A stretch of DNA of 64,000 nt from Pseudomonas sp. NFIX28. Lineage in GTDB: Bacteria; Pseudomonadota; Gammaproteobacteria; Pseudomonadales; Pseudomonadaceae. Below the pieces are notes generated by a model. That model had not been told where the DNA came from. It saw nothing but the letters and a program-made list of their open reading frames with translations, and ran no database searches. The stretch is from assembly GCF_900107395.1 (NCBI RefSeq), contig NZ_FNPW01000017.1, forward strand, positions 81,880 to 145,879, given 5' to 3'. The first letter of the stretch is position 1, and each line of letters begins with the position of its first letter. The translations under genes and the position numbers were made by a program. Shown piece after piece: positions 27,314-35,908 of this stretch.

Positions 27314-27880
27314 ATGGTCGTTGCAAATGGTTTCAAGACCCTGGCGGGCCTGGCCCTGCTGATGATCGCGGTGCAGGTGCTCAACAGCCTGAGCGGCTAC
27401 AGCCTGAACATCTTCGGCCTGATCCCACGGACGTTGCAGGGTTTGCCCGGCATCGTTACCTCGCCCTTTCTCCACGGCTCCTTCGCCCACCTGACAGCCA
27501 ACCTGGTGCCCTTCCTGATTCTCGGCGCCATGGTGATTGCCGAGGGCTTGCGGCGCTTTGTGGCGGCCAGCCTGATCATCATCCTGCTCGGCGGTGCGCT
27601 GCTCTGGCTGTTCGGCTTCAGGGGCATTCATGTGGGCGCCAGCGCCTGGGTCTTTGGCCTCTGGGCCTACATCCTCACCCGCGCCTGGTTGCTGCGCAGC
27701 TGGAGCAGCCTGCTGGCCGCCGCCGTGACGATGTTCCTGTACTCCGGGCTGGTCCTGGGGTTCCTGCCGCGTGCCGGAGTTTCCTTCGAAGGACATCTGT
27801 TCGGAGCCTTTTCCGGGCTCATTGCAGCAAAAGTGCTTTTATCCGGCGCCAAGCCGATGTCTAATGCCGCGCGGCAATGA
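27314..27880 (+). CDS. Rhomboid-family intramembrane serine protease
   Basis: 188 residues with about six membrane helices. H54, H59 and N63 lie in 'HGSFAHLTANLVPF'. The nucleophile is S110 in 'HVGASAWVFGLWAY', and the partner H161 is in 'FEGHLFGAFSG'. The family motif GxSG reads G-A-S-A here; Ser and both catalytic helices are kept, so activity remains likely. It lies inside the PspA/K+ channel locus, and its stop overlaps a possible upstream start of the channel gene. Start ATG 27314 with ggaggg upstream. Confidence 0.8.
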   Translation: MVVANGFKTLAGLALLMIAVQVLNSLSGYSLNIFGLIPRTLQGLPGIVTSPFLHGSFAHLTANLVPFLILGAMVIAEGLRRFVAASLIIILLGGALLWLFGFRGIHVGASAWVFGLWAYILTRAWLLRSWSSLLAAAVTMFLYSGLVLGFLPRAGVSFEGHLFGAFSGLIAAKVLLSGAKPMSNAARQ

Positions 27881-27954
27881 GCCATGTCCTGCCCGGGCAT
27901 CGCACGACACGCCGCTTCACGGATAGATCAGCTCATCAGGAAATCAGGGACTCG

Positions 27955-28989
27955 ATGTCGATTTTTATCTTGCTTCGCGTATACGCGGCCACCTTCTTCC
28001 ATCGCTTCGGCTGGATGGGCCTGGCCATGGCGCTCGGCGTCCATGCCGCGACTTCCTATCTCGGCCTGGTGGCCCTGGGCGAGCAGCACCTCACCGCGCC
28101 CAGCACCTTTATCTATTTCTACTTCACCACCACCCTGACCGTGGGTTATGGCGACCTGTCGCCACAATCCGCCGCTGGCCGGGTGTTCGTGGCCGTGTGG
28201 GTGATGCTCGGCGGCATTGCGCTGCTGACCGCGGCCATCGGCAAAACCACCAGCAGCGTCATCGACGTATGGAGAAAAGGCATGAAAGGCAAAGGCGACT
28301 TCACCGGCAAGACCGGGCATACCGTACTGGTCGGCTGGGAAGGCGCGTCCAGCGAGCGGGTGATCGAATTGCTGCTGCAGGACGAAACCTCCAACGACAA
28401 CCTGATCGTCATCTGCGACGCCAGCCTCGAAGAGAACCCGATGCAGGGCAAGGCCGCGTTCGTCAAGGGCGAGAGCCTGTCGTCCGCGGCCCTGCTGCTG
28501 CGCGCCGGGGTGCCCGGCGCCGAGCGCGTGCTGGTGCGCACCAGCTCCGACGACCTGACCCTGGCCAGCGTGCTGGCGATCAATCAGCTGCGCCCGAGCG
28601 GCCATGTGGTCGCCCACTTCAATGACAGCGAAATCGCCACCCTGGCCTCCTCCTACGCCCCCAAGCTCGAGTGCACCTCGAGCATGGCCATCGAGATGCT
28701 GGTCCGCTCCTCCCAGGACCCGGGCTCCTCGGTGGTGATCAACGAACTGCTGTGCGTCGGCGAAGGCGCCACCCAATACGTCATGCGCCTGCCCGAGACT
28801 TACCAGTGCAGCTTCGCCGAGCTCTACGTCCGCCTCAAGGAAGACTACAACGCCACCTTGATCGGCTATCGCGCCCGCGGCACGCAACACCCGCAGATCA
28901 ATCCGCACAGCCAGACGCGGATCCACGGCGGCGAACTTTTCTACATCGCATCCTCGCGCCTCAAGGACATCGACAATGGGATGGTTTAA
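27955..28989 (+). CDS. Potassium channel with cytoplasmic NAD-binding (RCK/TrkA-N) domain
   Basis: 344 residues. Two transmembrane helices surround a pore loop with the filter TVGYGD (62-67), followed by a Rossmann RCK domain ('HTVLVGWEGASSERVIELLLQDE', 'LIVICDASLEENPM') and a C-terminal ligand-binding part. Comparable to Kch/GsuK-type channels gated by ligands. The start at 27955 (MSIFILLRVYAATFF) has a caggga box; the ATG at 27877 adds a non-membrane leader. Its end overlaps yjfK by 14 bp, so the two are coupled. Confidence 0.83.
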   Translation: MSIFILLRVYAATFFHRFGWMGLAMALGVHAATSYLGLVALGEQHLTAPSTFIYFYFTTTLTVGYGDLSPQSAAGRVFVAVWVMLGGIALLTAAIGKTTSSVIDVWRKGMKGKGDFTGKTGHTVLVGWEGASSERVIELLLQDETSNDNLIVICDASLEENPMQGKAAFVKGESLSSAALLLRAGVPGAERVLVRTSSDDLTLASVLAINQLRPSGHVVAHFNDSEIATLASSYAPKLECTSSMAIEMLVRSSQDPGSSVVINELLCVGEGATQYVMRLPETYQCSFAELYVRLKEDYNATLIGYRARGTQHPQINPHSQTRIHGGELFYIASSRLKDIDNGMV

Positions 28990-29626
28990 ACGCTTCATGG
29001 GGCTACAGGCCCCCACCAGCACAAGCTCCAGTTTCGCCCCCGGGCCGCTGGGCCTGAGCATGGGCACCGGCATCCGCTTCGACGCCAGCCTCAAGCTGTT
29101 GCTCGAGGGCCACAGCGCCGTGGCGATTCCCGCCGACCAGGCCGTCTACAGCGAGGGCCTGGTGGACCTCGGCCAGTCCAACTGGCTGGCGCGCTACTAC
29201 CTGGACGACGAGGATTACTGGCTGCAAGTGCACACCAGCGGCGGCGTCGACGGCGAGGTCAAGTCGATCATCCTGTTCAACTATCTGAACAACCAGGCCC
29301 TCAACAGCGAAGACGAACTGCGGCGCCTGGCCGGCCCGAAGAGCCTGATCGGCCGCCCCACTTACCAACTCGAGGGTGTCCAGTACCAGCGCGAATGGGG
29401 CACCGAAGCCGGGCAGACCGAACTGGTGCCCATGCACGAGCAGGTTTCCAAGCCGGACGAGACCTTCGCCTTCGATAGCCATTCGATGCTCTACGCCCGC
29501 GACACCGGCCTGACCAATCGCCGCGAGTTCCTGCTGTTTTCCGTGGAGCAATATGCCGACGGCAGCGTCAGCCTCGTGACCTCCCTCGGTATTTCCCTGT
29601 ACATGACCGACCTGCAAACCCTCTGA
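28976..29626 (+). CDS. yjfK: YjfK-like DUF2491 protein
   Basis: 216 residues, soluble, no signal peptide. 'GTGIRFDASLKLLLEGHSAVAIPADQAVYSEGLVDLGQSNWLARYYLDDEDYWLQVHTSGG' is the DUF2491 core, an all-beta-looking protein. Biochemical role unknown to me. Its start codon lies inside the K+ channel gene and it is 14 bp before yjfL, so it is an operon member. Confidence 0.75.
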   Translation: MGWFKRFMGLQAPTSTSSSFAPGPLGLSMGTGIRFDASLKLLLEGHSAVAIPADQAVYSEGLVDLGQSNWLARYYLDDEDYWLQVHTSGGVDGEVKSIILFNYLNNQALNSEDELRRLAGPKSLIGRPTYQLEGVQYQREWGTEAGQTELVPMHEQVSKPDETFAFDSHSMLYARDTGLTNRREFLLFSVEQYADGSVSLVTSLGISLYMTDLQTL

Positions 29627-29640
29627 CAAGGACCAGACCC

Positions 29641-30069
29641 ATGCTTGAAGCGCTCTCCATTTCCCTGAACAAATTCGCCGTGGTCGGGTTCCTGACCTAC
29701 CTCCTCGGCGCGGCCGTGCTGTTCGCCCTGTTCCAGTTCGTCTACACGCGCATGACCCCGCACAAGGAATTCCAGCTGATCCGCGACGGCAACAGCGCCG
29801 CCGCCGTTGCCCTGGGCGGCGCCATCATCGGTTTCGCGATCCCGGCCAGCAACGTCATTGCCTACTCCATCAGCCTGCTGGACTTCGTTGTCTGGGCGCT
29901 GATCGCCGCCGTGGTGCAACTGGTGGCGTTCCTGATGACCAGCCTGGTGCTCAAGGGCGCCTCGCAGCGCATCCGCAACGGTGAAATCGCCGCCGGCATC
30001 TACGTCGCCGCCGTGGCCATCAGCGTCGGCCTGCTCAACGCCGCCTGCATGACCCCCTCGCAGAACTGA
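29641..30069 (+). CDS. yjfL: YjfL-like DUF350 membrane protein
   Basis: 142 residues with four predicted membrane helices. 'KFAVVGFLTYLLGAAVLFALFQFVYTRMTPHKEFQLIRDGNSAAAVALGGAIIGFAIPAS' is a DUF350 repeat with the conserved 'EFQLIRDGNSAAA..LGGA' signature, followed by a second pair of helices. Function unknown; commonly next to ATP-grasp YjfC genes. RBS acaagga upstream. Confidence 0.8.
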   Translation: MLEALSISLNKFAVVGFLTYLLGAAVLFALFQFVYTRMTPHKEFQLIRDGNSAAAVALGGAIIGFAIPASNVIAYSISLLDFVVWALIAAVVQLVAFLMTSLVLKGASQRIRNGEIAAGIYVAAVAISVGLLNAACMTPSQN

Positions 30070-30089
30070 TCGACCGCACGGAGCACTCG

Positions 30090-30803
30090 ATGAAACGAAG
30101 CCAATACGTCCAGCTCTCCCTGGCCGCCTCGGTGGCCCTGGCGGTCTCGGGCTGCAACTCGGAGCCGGAAACCCTCGCGGTCCAGCAGAAATTCAACTTC
30201 CAGTCGGTGCAGGAATGCGTGGACGGCAAAATCGCCGTGGACGTCTGCTCCGATGCCTATATCAAGGCCATGGCGGAGCACCGCGCCCAGGCGCCGGTCT
30301 ACGACAACCAGGCCGATTGCGATGCCGACTTCGTCGAAAACTGGTGCCAGATGGACTCCAGCGGCAAGTTCGTGCCCAAGCTCGGCGGCTTTGAAATCAA
30401 CGCCCAGGGCGCCTTCACCCGCGAGCAGCTGGCGGCGGCCGGGGTCAGCCCCCAGGCTGGCCAGGGCTCGTCGTTCAGCAGCATCGACAGCGGCCTGCTC
30501 ACCGGCCTGCTGATCGGCAACATGCTCAGCGGCGGCAGCCGCAACTATTACTCCGAGCCGGTCTATCGCTACCGCGACAACCGCGGCGGGTACGCCAACT
30601 CGACGCTGAACCAGCGCATCGCCAGCGGCTCGACCTTCAGCAAGTCGCGCCAGGCGCAATACGGCAAAGGCTTCCAGACCACGCGGCCGATGTCGGTGGC
30701 CTCCTCCACCTCCCGTGGCGGTTTCGGCAGCCAGGCCAGTGCGCGTAGCGGCTGGGGCGGCTCCAGCTCCTCGAGCTGGAGTTCGGGACGCTCGAGCAGC
30801 TAA
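30090..30803 (+). CDS. yjfM: YjfM-like DUF1190 lipoprotein
   Basis: 237 residues. Signal with lipobox 'AVSGC', so probably membrane-anchored. The DUF1190 domain has regularly spaced Cys ('VQECVDGKIAVDVCSDAYIKAM', 'ADCDADFVENWCQM'), likely disulfides. The C-terminal ~70 residues are Gly/Ser/Arg-rich ('SRGGFGSQASARSGWGGSS', then a Ser run), disordered. Partner of YjfC/YjfL in this conserved neighbourhood; function unproven. Confidence 0.78.
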   Translation: MKRSQYVQLSLAASVALAVSGCNSEPETLAVQQKFNFQSVQECVDGKIAVDVCSDAYIKAMAEHRAQAPVYDNQADCDADFVENWCQMDSSGKFVPKLGGFEINAQGAFTREQLAAAGVSPQAGQGSSFSSIDSGLLTGLLIGNMLSGGSRNYYSEPVYRYRDNRGGYANSTLNQRIASGSTFSKSRQAQYGKGFQTTRPMSVASSTSRGGFGSQASARSGWGGSSSSSWSSGRSSS

Positions 30804-30814
30804 GGGACCGCGCC

Positions 30815-31972
30815 ATGAAGAAGATCCTCTGCAACGAACGTCCGGACTGGCGACAGACCGCGGAAAAACTCGGCTTCCTGTTCCACACCATCGACGGCGA
30901 AGCCTACTGGGACGAAAGCGCCTACTACCAGTTCAGCCTCAAGCAGATCGAGGACGACCTGGAAGACCCGACCACCGAGATCCATGAGATGTGCATGGAC
31001 CTGGTGGACCGGGTGGTGCGCAGCGAGGCCTTGCTGGATCGGCTGAGCATCCCGCCGGCCTTCTACGACATGATCTGCACTTCATGGCTCGACGGTCACC
31101 CGCACCTCTACGGCCGCCTGGATTTTTCCTATGACGGCCAGGGCCCGGCCAAGCTGCTGGAACTCAACTACGACACGCCCACCAGCCTCTATGAAACCGC
31201 GGCGTTCCAATGGGGCTGGCTGGAGCAGAACATCGAGCGCGGCCTGCTGCCGCGCCATGCCGACCAGTTCAACAGCATCGATACGAGGCTGCACCAGGCC
31301 TTTGCCCAGCTGGGGATCAAGCACCCGTTCTATTTCGCCTCGATGAAGGAGTCGGTGGAAGACCGCGCCACCACCGACTACCTGCGCCTGATCGCGGAAA
31401 AAGTCGGCATCGAGTCGCGGCATATCGACGTGGAAGACATCGGCCTCACCGCCGAGGGGCGCTTCGTCGACCTGCAGGACCGCTGGATCCCGCACCTGTT
31501 CAAGCTGCACGCCTGGGAGTTCATCTTCCATGAACCCTTCGGCGCGGCGATCGCCGGCAGCGACACGCAGTTCTTCGAGCCGGCGTGGAAGGCCATTCTC
31601 TCCAACAAGGGCATCCTGCCGCTGCTGTGGGAAGCCCACCCGGGCCACCCGAACCTGCTGGAAACCCACCTGGACCTGCACCCGCAGCGCGACGTGCCCA
31701 AGGGCTGGGTGCGCAAGCCGTTCTTTTCCCGCGAGGGCGCCAACATCGAGTTGCGCACCCCGCAGGACGAGGTGGTCAAGGAAGACGGCCCCTACACCGA
31801 CGCGCCGTACATCCTGCAGTCCTTCGCCCCGCTGCCGCGCTTTGGCGACAGCTACACGCTGATCGGCTCCTGGGTCATCGGCGACCAGGCCGCCGGCATC
31901 GGCGTGCGCGAAGACAACAGCCTGATCACCAAGGACTCCAGCCGCTTCCTGCCGCACCTGATCCTCGATTGA
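30815..31972 (+). CDS. yjfC: Glutathionylspermidine-synthase-like ATP-grasp ligase (YjfC)
   Basis: 385 residues, GSP_synth ATP-grasp family. 'LYGRLDFSYDGQGPAKLLELNYDTPTSLYETAAFQW' is the family signature, with 'ILPLLWEAHPGHPNLLETHLD' and 'VRKPFFSREGANIEL' (ATP-grasp lysine region). The amidase domain of bifunctional glutathionylspermidine synthetase is absent. It should form an amide bond with an amine such as a polyamine or a peptide; substrates are not known. Last gene of the operon, 11 bp after yjfM. Confidence 0.83.
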   Translation: MKKILCNERPDWRQTAEKLGFLFHTIDGEAYWDESAYYQFSLKQIEDDLEDPTTEIHEMCMDLVDRVVRSEALLDRLSIPPAFYDMICTSWLDGHPHLYGRLDFSYDGQGPAKLLELNYDTPTSLYETAAFQWGWLEQNIERGLLPRHADQFNSIDTRLHQAFAQLGIKHPFYFASMKESVEDRATTDYLRLIAEKVGIESRHIDVEDIGLTAEGRFVDLQDRWIPHLFKLHAWEFIFHEPFGAAIAGSDTQFFEPAWKAILSNKGILPLLWEAHPGHPNLLETHLDLHPQRDVPKGWVRKPFFSREGANIELRTPQDEVVKEDGPYTDAPYILQSFAPLPRFGDSYTLIGSWVIGDQAAGIGVREDNSLITKDSSRFLPHLILD

Positions 31973-32074
31973 CCGCTCGCCGGGGCGCGCCCTGCGCCTC
32001 GGCCGGTTTATGCGCGGGCAAACTTTCGCCGCACAATAACTTTCAACGGACTGTTCCGGACAGTTATTCAAGGT

Positions 32075-32088
32075 CGCTTATATAAGCG
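32075..32088. promoter_or_regulatory. 14-bp perfect palindrome downstream of yjfC
   Basis: cgcttatataagcg, perfect and AT-centred. It lies between 'ttattcaa' copies at about 32064 and 32095. Possible operator for the transcript entering the mgtA leader, or part of a processed 3' end. Confidence 0.35.
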
Positions 32089-32197
32089 CGCATATTATTC
32101 AATCGAGTTCCGAGACAAACCCAACTTGAAACTGAACGAACTATCATTCGTGGCAATTTAATCTTGACTTGACAGGTCGCCCTGAGTAAATTGCGCG

Positions 32198-32220
32198 GGC
32201 CGGCCAAACCGGCCTTTTTT
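32198..32220 (+). terminator. Rho-independent terminator
   Basis: GGCCGG (32198-32203), loop ccaaa, CCGGCC (32209-32214), then six T. It ends either yjfC readthrough (stop 226 bp upstream) or a short RNA begun at the 'cttgacagg...gagtaaat' promoter-like sequence just before it. Confidence 0.8.
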
Positions 32221-32981
32221 CAACTCACTAAAGAAGCCAATGGACACAGTATCTAGACGCTGTCTGGTCGATGCGCTTGCGCAAGGCTGGGCACTTAACC
32301 CAGAACATGACGGGGCTCGACTTTTCGGTCGGGTGAGCTGCGCTAGAGCTTGACGCTCCTTCGTAACTTGCCTTCACCGGAACCAGTCCGGTCGCGAGGC
32401 AACGCTTATGAACTTCACATCCACTGTAATGCCCGGCGTACGCGCCTTTGCATCGACCATGCGGGTCAAGCCCTGCGCCGAGCGCGCGGCCGTTTCCCGG
32501 GCCGATAGCCTGTATTCCACCCCCTCCTCGGCAACCCGGCCGCGAGCCAACTGGCGCGTCTGCCCGGTCACCTGCCGGCTTCAGCAACGCTGGAGCCTCG
32601 ACGACAGCCAGGACCCTCAGAGTCGCAGCCTGGCCGGCCTCCTCATGCGGGCCGGCCGGCTGCCGAACCTGTCTCGGGGTTCGCACTTCTAGTTTGATCG
32701 AAGGCACTTTCAAGTCCTTCCCGAACGTTTTCCTTAATAAGGAATTCGGCAACTTTCTATTGCCCGTTTAAATCCACAAGTTGGTGGTAATTGTTATGGA
32801 CGAAGCCAGTAGTAGGTTCGTCGTCTGTTCAAGTTCATTGAATGGGCGGCGAACGTTAAACCCCATTGAACGCAACTACCTGAATCGATCGCTTACTTGC
32901 GGCTCGACATACATTCGCTCGTCCTTGAATAGGTGAGTGGCCTGTGTGTCGTGCCGCAAGACTGCGGCAGGAGCACACGCA
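32221..32981 (+). promoter_or_regulatory. Long structured region upstream of mgtA (candidate leader)
   Basis: No confident gene lies in these ~760 bp. Several hairpins can be read: CTGGG 32287-32291 with CCCAG 32299-32303; ACCGG 32376-32380 with CCGGT 32388-32392; ggccggcc 32632-32639 with ggccggcc 32650-32657. In enterobacteria, mgtA has a long Mg2+-sensing leader with a short ORF, and this arrangement is reminiscent. A direct repeat GTTCA-a-GTTCA occurs near 32827, a possible PhoP-like site. mgtA has an AGGAG box at its start. Confidence 0.45.
32408..32692 (+). other. Candidate leader ORF upstream of mgtA
   Basis: 94 codons in the leader, MNFTSTVMPGVRAFAS..., rich in Arg, Ser, Ala and Cys, with no recognisable domain. 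The strong ggccggcc hairpin lies inside it. It is too uncertain to call a gene; a shorter regulatory peptide from the same ATG is also possible. Confidence 0.25.
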
Positions 32982-35699
32982 ATGACCACGGTAAAAACCC
33001 GCACCGCCTCCTCGCAAAACCCCACCCGTGAAGACGCCCGGCTGTCGATGCGCGCCGCCCGGGAAGCGCTGAACAGCCTTGACGTGACCCTGGGCAACGT
33101 CCAGTCGAACGCCAATGGCCTGACCGAACTCGACGCCGAAGGCCGCCTGCAGCGCGACGGCGGCAACGAAGTGGCCCACGACCGGCCGCCTCACGCACTG
33201 GTGCAAGTGCTGCACGCCTTCAACAACCCGTTCATCTATGTGCTGATGACGCTGACCGTCATCAGTTTCTTCACCGACTTCTGGCTGCCCCTCAAGGCCG
33301 GCGAGGAAACCGACCTGACCGGCGTCGTCATCGTCCTGGTCATGGTCCTGGCCAGCGGCCTGATGCGTTTCTGGCAGGAATACCGCTCGGCCAAGGCCGC
33401 CGAAGCGCTCAAGGCCATGGTGCGGACCACCGCCACCGTGCTGCGCCGCGAGCAAATGGGCATGCAGGCCACGCTGCGCGAAGTGCCGATGCGCGACCTG
33501 GTGGTCGGCGACATCGTGCAGCTGTCGGCCGGCGACATGATCCCCGCCGACATCCGCCTGATCGAATCGCGCGACCTGTTCATCAGCCAGGCGGTGCTGA
33601 CCGGCGAGGCGCTGCCGGTGGAGAAGTACGACACCCTGGGCGCGGTGCAGGAAAAATCCGCCCAGCGCACGGCCGCCGCCGACCAGCAAGACCTGCTCGA
33701 CCTGCCGAACATCTGCTTCATGGGCACCAACGTGGTCAGCGGCACCGCCATCGCAGTGGTGGTGGCCACCGGCCCGCGCACCTACTTCGGTTCCCTGGCG
33801 CGCTCCATCGTCGGCTCGCGCACCCAGACCGCCTTCGACCGCGGGGTGAACAGCGTCAGCTGGCTGCTGATCCGCTTCATGCTGGTGATGGTGCCGGTGG
33901 TGTTGCTGATCAACGGTTTCACCAAGGGGGACTGGGCCGAAGCCTTCATGTTCGCCCTGGCGGTAGCGGTCGGCCTGACCCCGGAAATGCTGCCGATGAT
34001 CGTCAGCGCCAACCTGGCCAAGGGCGCCGCGGCCATGGCCAAGCGCAAGGTGGTGGTCAAGCGCCTCAATGCGATCCAGAACTTCGGCGCCATGGACGTG
34101 CTGTGCACCGACAAGACCGGCACCCTGACCCAGGACCGGATCATCCTCGAGCACCACGTCGATATCGGCGGCAGCCGCTGCGACCAGGTGCTGCAACTGG
34201 CCTGGCTGAACAGCTTCCACCAGAGCGGCATGAAGAACCTGATGGACCGCGCGGTGGTGCGCTTTGCCGAGGACAATCCGCAGTTCAGCGCGCCCGGTGC
34301 CTGGAGCAAGGTCGATGAGCTGCCGTTCGATTTCGTCCGCCGGCGCCTTTCGGTAATCCTCGCCGACAACAAGGGCCATCACCTGCTGGTGTGCAAGGGC
34401 GCGATCGAGGAAATGCTCGACACCGCCACCCGGGTGCGCCAGGACGGCGTCACCCTGGCTCTCGACGCCCCGCGCCGCGCGGCGCTGCTGGAGCTGGCCG
34501 AGGAATACAACCGCGACGGTTTCCGCGTGCTGCTGGTCGGCACCCGCGACCTCGCGCCGGGGCAAACCCGCCAGCAGTACAGCGCCAGCGACGAGCGCGA
34601 GCTGATTATCGAAGGCTTCCTGACCTTCCTCGATCCACCCAAGGAAACCGCCGGCCCGGCCATTGCCGCGCTGCGCGAAAACGGCGTGACGGTGAAGGTG
34701 CTGACCGGCGACAACCCGATCGTCACCGCGAAGATCTGCCGCGAGGTCGGCCTGGACGTCGGCCAGCCGCTGCTCGGGCGCGATATCGAGCGCATGGACG
34801 ACACCGTGCTCGGGCGCCTGGTGGAAGAACGCACGGTGTTCGCCAAGCTCACCCCGCTGCAGAAATCCCGGGTGCTCAAGGCCTTGCAGGCCAACGGGCA
34901 CACCGTGGGCTTCCTCGGCGACGGCATCAACGACGCCCCGGCGCTGCGCGATGCCGACGTCGGCATCTCGGTGGACAGCGGCACCGACATCGCCAAGGAA
35001 TCGGCGGACATCATCCTTCTGGAAAAGAGCCTGATGGTGCTCGAGGAAGGCGTGATCAAGGGCCGCGAGACCTTCGGCAACATCATGAAGTACCTGAACA
35101 TGACCGCCAGCTCCAACTTCGGCAACGTGTTCTCGGTGCTGGTGGCCAGTGCGTTCATCCCGTTCCTGCCGATGCTGGCGATCCACCTGCTGCTGCAGAA
35201 CCTGATGTACGACATCTCCCAGCTGTCGCTGCCGTGGGACAAGATGGACAAGGAATTCCTGCGCAAGCCGCGCAAGTGGGACGCGAAAAACATCGGCCGC
35301 TTCATGCTGTGGATCGGCCCGACCTCGTCGATCTTCGACATCACCACCTTCGCCCTGATGTGGTACGTGTTCGCCGCCAACAGCGTGGAAATGGCCGCCC
35401 TGTTCCAGTCCGGCTGGTTTATCGAGGGGCTGCTCTCGCAGACGCTGGTGGTGCACATGCTGCGCACCCAGAAGATTCCGTTCATCCAGAGCACCGCGGC
35501 GCTGCCGGTGATGCTGATGACCGGGTTGGTGATGGCGCTGGGCATCTACGTGCCGTTCTCGCCGCTGGGCGAAATGGTCGGCCTGGTACCGCTGCCGTGG
35601 GAATACTTCCCTTGGCTGGTCGGCACCCTGCTGTGCTACTGCGTCTTCGCCCAGACCATGAAGACCCTCTACATCCGCCGCTTCAAGCAATGGTTCTGA
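32982..35699 (+). CDS. mgtA: Magnesium-translocating P-type ATPase
   Basis: 905 residues, P3B ATPase importing Mg2+ across the inner membrane. N-terminal cation ATPase domain; actuator 'VLTGEALPVEKYD'; phosphorylation site D377 in 'CTDKTGTLTQD'; hinge 'GDGINDAPALRDADVGISVDSGTDIAKESADIILLEKSL'; C-terminal helices ending 'LYIRRFKQWF'. The start at 32982 (MTTVKTRT) is 10 bp after AGGAG; the frame extension to 32937 lacks support. Probably induced by low Mg2+ through PhoPQ and the leader, by analogy. Confidence 0.93.
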   Translation: MTTVKTRTASSQNPTREDARLSMRAAREALNSLDVTLGNVQSNANGLTELDAEGRLQRDGGNEVAHDRPPHALVQVLHAFNNPFIYVLMTLTVISFFTDFWLPLKAGEETDLTGVVIVLVMVLASGLMRFWQEYRSAKAAEALKAMVRTTATVLRREQMGMQATLREVPMRDLVVGDIVQLSAGDMIPADIRLIESRDLFISQAVLTGEALPVEKYDTLGAVQEKSAQRTAAADQQDLLDLPNICFMGTNVVSGTAIAVVVATGPRTYFGSLARSIVGSRTQTAFDRGVNSVSWLLIRFMLVMVPVVLLINGFTKGDWAEAFMFALAVAVGLTPEMLPMIVSANLAKGAAAMAKRKVVVKRLNAIQNFGAMDVLCTDKTGTLTQDRIILEHHVDIGGSRCDQVLQLAWLNSFHQSGMKNLMDRAVVRFAEDNPQFSAPGAWSKVDELPFDFVRRRLSVILADNKGHHLLVCKGAIEEMLDTATRVRQDGVTLALDAPRRAALLELAEEYNRDGFRVLLVGTRDLAPGQTRQQYSASDERELIIEGFLTFLDPPKETAGPAIAALRENGVTVKVLTGDNPIVTAKICREVGLDVGQPLLGRDIERMDDTVLGRLVEERTVFAKLTPLQKSRVLKALQANGHTVGFLGDGINDAPALRDADVGISVDSGTDIAKESADIILLEKSLMVLEEGVIKGRETFGNIMKYLNMTASSNFGNVFSVLVASAFIPFLPMLAIHLLLQNLMYDISQLSLPWDKMDKEFLRKPRKWDAKNIGRFMLWIGPTSSIFDITTFALMWYVFAANSVEMAALFQSGWFIEGLLSQTLVVHMLRTQKIPFIQSTAALPVMLMTGLVMALGIYVPFSPLGEMVGLVPLPWEYFPWLVGTLLCYCVFAQTMKTLYIRRFKQWF

Positions 35700-35774
35700 A
35701 GCACTGAACCGGGACCGCGCCAGCGGTCGCAGCGAGGCATGTCCACGCTCGACACTGACGCGGTTCTTGCGATT

Positions 35775-35799
35775 CGCGGGCAAGCCTCGCTCCTACGGG
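35775..35799. repeat. Single REP core
   Basis: cgcgggcaagcctcgctcct plus flanks, the fluorescens-type REP half, between mgtA and the Na/Pi transporter gene. Confidence 0.55.
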
Positions 35800-35908
35800 T
35801 TTGTGCCGCCGCAGAACGACCATGAAGCGAATCGCCGCCCTGCTGGCCGGGGCCCGCGCGCACCCGCGGCGATCCGCCAAGCCATGCAACACAAAAAGGA
35901 GAGTCCTC

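Noticed and set aside
32856..35783. 975-residue minus-strand open frame antisense to mgtA
   Set aside because: High-GC shadow frame; the plus strand encodes a complete P-type ATPase with all motifs, while the antisense product is His/Gln/Val-rich without a domain.
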